64,000 nt of DNA. Origin: Rutidosis leptorrhynchoides. Taxonomy: Eukaryota > Streptophyta > Magnoliopsida > Asterales > Asteraceae. Shown in pieces: positions 61,719 through 64,000 of the stretch. The number at the start of each line of letters is the position of its first letter. The first letter of the stretch is position 1. Location of the stretch: NCBI RefSeq assembly GCF_046630445.1, contig NC_092333.1, positions 715,162,001-715,226,000 on the forward strand, read 5' to 3'. The notes under the pieces are model-generated. The model was not told the DNA's origin. It made no database searches and was given only the letters and a program-made list of their open reading frames with translations. Position numbers and translations under genes: made by a program.

Positions 61719-64000
61719 TGAAATGTCCCGTTCTTATTGATTAAAAACGTTCCATATTAATTGATTTCGTTGCGAGGTTTTGACCTCTATATGAGACGTT
61801 TTTCAAAGACTGCATTCATTTTTAAACAAACCATAACCTTTATTTCATCAATAAAGGTTTAAAAAGCTTTACGTAGATTATCAAATAATGATAATCTAAA
61901 ATATCCTGTTTACACACGACCATTACATAATGGTTTACAATACAAATATGTTACAACAAAATAAGTTTCTTGAATGCAGTTTTTACACAATATCATACAA
62001 GCATGGACTCCAAATCTTGTCCTTATTTAAGTATGCGACAGCGGAAGCTCTTAATAATCACCTGAGAATAAACATGCTTAAAACGTCAACAAAAATGTTG
62101 GTGAGTTATAGGTTTAACCTATATATATCAAATCGTAACAATAGACCACAAGATTTCATATTTCAATACACATCCCATACATAGAGATAAAAATCATTCA
62201 TATGGTGAACACCTGGTAACCGACAATAACAAGATGCATATATAAGAATATCCCCATCAATCCGGGACACCCTTCGGATATGATATAAATTTCGAAGTAC
62301 TAAAGCATCCGGTACTTTGGATGGGGTTTGTTAGGCCCAATAGATCTATCTTTAGGATTCGCGTCAATTAGGGTGTCTGTTCCCTAATTCTTAGATTACC
62401 AGACTTAATAAAAAGGGGCATATTCGATTTCGATAATTCAACCATAGAATGTAGTTTCACGTACTTGTGTCTATTTTGTAAATCATTTATAAAACCTGCA
62501 TGTATTCTCATCCCAAAAATATTAGATTTTAAAAGTGGGACTATAACTCACTTTCACAGATTTTTACTTCGTCGGGAAGTAAGACTTGGCCACTGGTTGA
62601 TTCACGAACCTATAACAATATATACATATATATCAAAGTATGTTCAAAATATATTTACAACACTTTTAATATATTTTGATGTTTTAAGTTTATTAAGTCA
62701 GCTGTCCTCGTTAGTAACCTACAACTAGTTGTCCACAGTTAGATGTACAGAAATAAATCGATAAATATTATCTTGAATCAATCCACGACCCAGTGTATAC
62801 GTATCTCAGTATTGATCACAACTCAAACTATATATATTTTGGAATCAACCTCAACCCTGTATAGCTAACTCCAACATTCACATATAGAGTGTCTATGGTT
62901 GTTCCGAAATATATATAGATGTGTCGACATGATAGGTCGAAACATTGTATACGTGTCTATGGTATCTCAAGATTACATAATATATAATACAAGTTGATTA
63001 AGTTATGGTTGGAATAGATTTGTTACCAATTTTCACGTAGCTAAAATGAGAAAAATTATCCAATCTTGTTTTACCCATAACTTCTTCATTTTAAATCCGT
63101 TTTGAGTGAATCAAATTGCTATGGTTTCATATTGAACTCTATTTTATGAATCTAAACAAAAAAAGTATAGGTTTCTAGTCGGAAAAATAAGTTACAAGTC
63201 GTTTTTGTAAAGGTAGTCATTTCAGTCGAAAGAACGACGTCTAGATGACCATTTTAGAAAACATACTTCCACTTTGAGTTTAACCATAATTTTTGGATAT
63301 AGTTTCATGTTCATAATAAAAATCATTTTCTCAGAATAACAACTTTTAAATCAAAGTTTATCATAGTTTTTAATTAACTAACCCAAAACAGCCCGCGGTG
63401 TTACTACGACGGCGTAAATCCGGTTTTACGGTGTTTTTCGTGTTTCCAGGTTTTAAATCATTAAGTTAGCATATCATATAGATATAGAACATGTGTTTAG
63501 TTGATTTTAAAAGTCAAGTTAGAAGGATTAACTTTTGTTTGCGAACAAGTTTAGAATTAACTAAACTATGTTCTAGTGATTACAAGTTTAAACCTTCGAA
63601 TAAGATAGCTTTATATGTATGAATCGAATGATGTTATGAACATCATTACTACCTTAAGTTCCTTGGATGAACCTACTGGAAAAGAGAAAAATGGATCTAG
63701 CTTCAATGGATCCTTGGATGGCTCAAAGTTCTTGAAGCAAAATCATGACACGAAAACAAGTTCAAGTAAGATCATCACTTGAAATAAGATTGTTATAGTT
63801 ATAGAAATTGAACCAAAGTTTGAATATGATTATTACCTTGTATTAGAATGATAACCTACTGTAAGAAACAAAGATTTCTTGAGGTTGGATGATCACCTTA
63901 CAAGATTGGAAGTGAGCTAGCAAACTTGAAAGTATTCTTGATTTTATGAAACTAGAACTTTTGGAATTTATGAAGAACACTTAGAACTTGAAGATAGAAC
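61719..64000 (-). mobile_element. Family A LTR, third copy (runs off the window)
   Basis: It starts TGAAATGTCCCG like 26396 and follows that copy to the window end with scattered substitutions, covering 2282 of 3423 bp. Conserved block at 62039-62105. Whether this is a solo LTR or the 3' LTR of a complete element cannot be seen. Left flank is TAAAC. Confidence 0.92.

Overview
This is eudicot plant nuclear DNA: AT-rich and gene-poor, filled with nested long terminal repeat (LTR) retrotransposons, plant DNA transposons (CACTA, hAT, PIF/Harbinger-like, Helitron) and one F-box gene family. The style of the Ty3/gypsy elements makes me suspect Asteraceae, but that is an impression, not a measurement. 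There is no bacterial, organellar, rRNA, tRNA or CRISPR feature.

Layout. 1-34455 is one nest of LTR retrotransposons. The outermost visible layer is a 191-bp LTR tail (34265-34455). Into it went a Tekay-like Ty3/gypsy element ('element 2', 23765-34264). Its 5' LTR was hit by a second Tekay-like element ('element 1', 711-23764 in this window). Element 1's 5' LTR was then broken by an LTR of 'family A' (1-710), and its gag-pol by a minus-strand non-autonomous element in an LTR-internal-LTR-half-internal arrangement (5321-17454). Element 2's reverse transcriptase is split by a family A solo LTR (26396-29818) with target duplication ATTGA. Both pol genes are dead, mostly through CGA-to-TGA changes.

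34456-53927 is the gene-bearing part. It has a Helitron 3' end invaded by a hAT element, a second hAT, and three related 5' regions of an F-box locus (about 40.7, 47.6 and 53.6 kb), of which only the middle one keeps an intact gene (47978-49333). A 6-kb non-autonomous CACTA element (41258-47243, target duplication ATA) carries exon-intron pieces of a mitochondrial chaperonin 60 gene and of a second gene. It also contains a hAT inside which another hAT is nested.

53928-64000 is again retrotransposon: a minus-strand Tekay-like LTR inserted in the third F-box copy, its decayed internal part split by a solo LTR (56899-58488, target duplication ATGGT), a plus-strand LTR (60224-61718), and a third family A LTR running off the window.

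The most unusual signal is in the LTRs. Several families carry arrays of small stem-loops whose stems differ in sequence from unit to unit but stay complementary. The clearest is six units at 33384-33653 with a constant 23-24 nt loop. A conserved 65-67 nt block also recurs 302-324 nt from the 3' end of four otherwise different LTR families.
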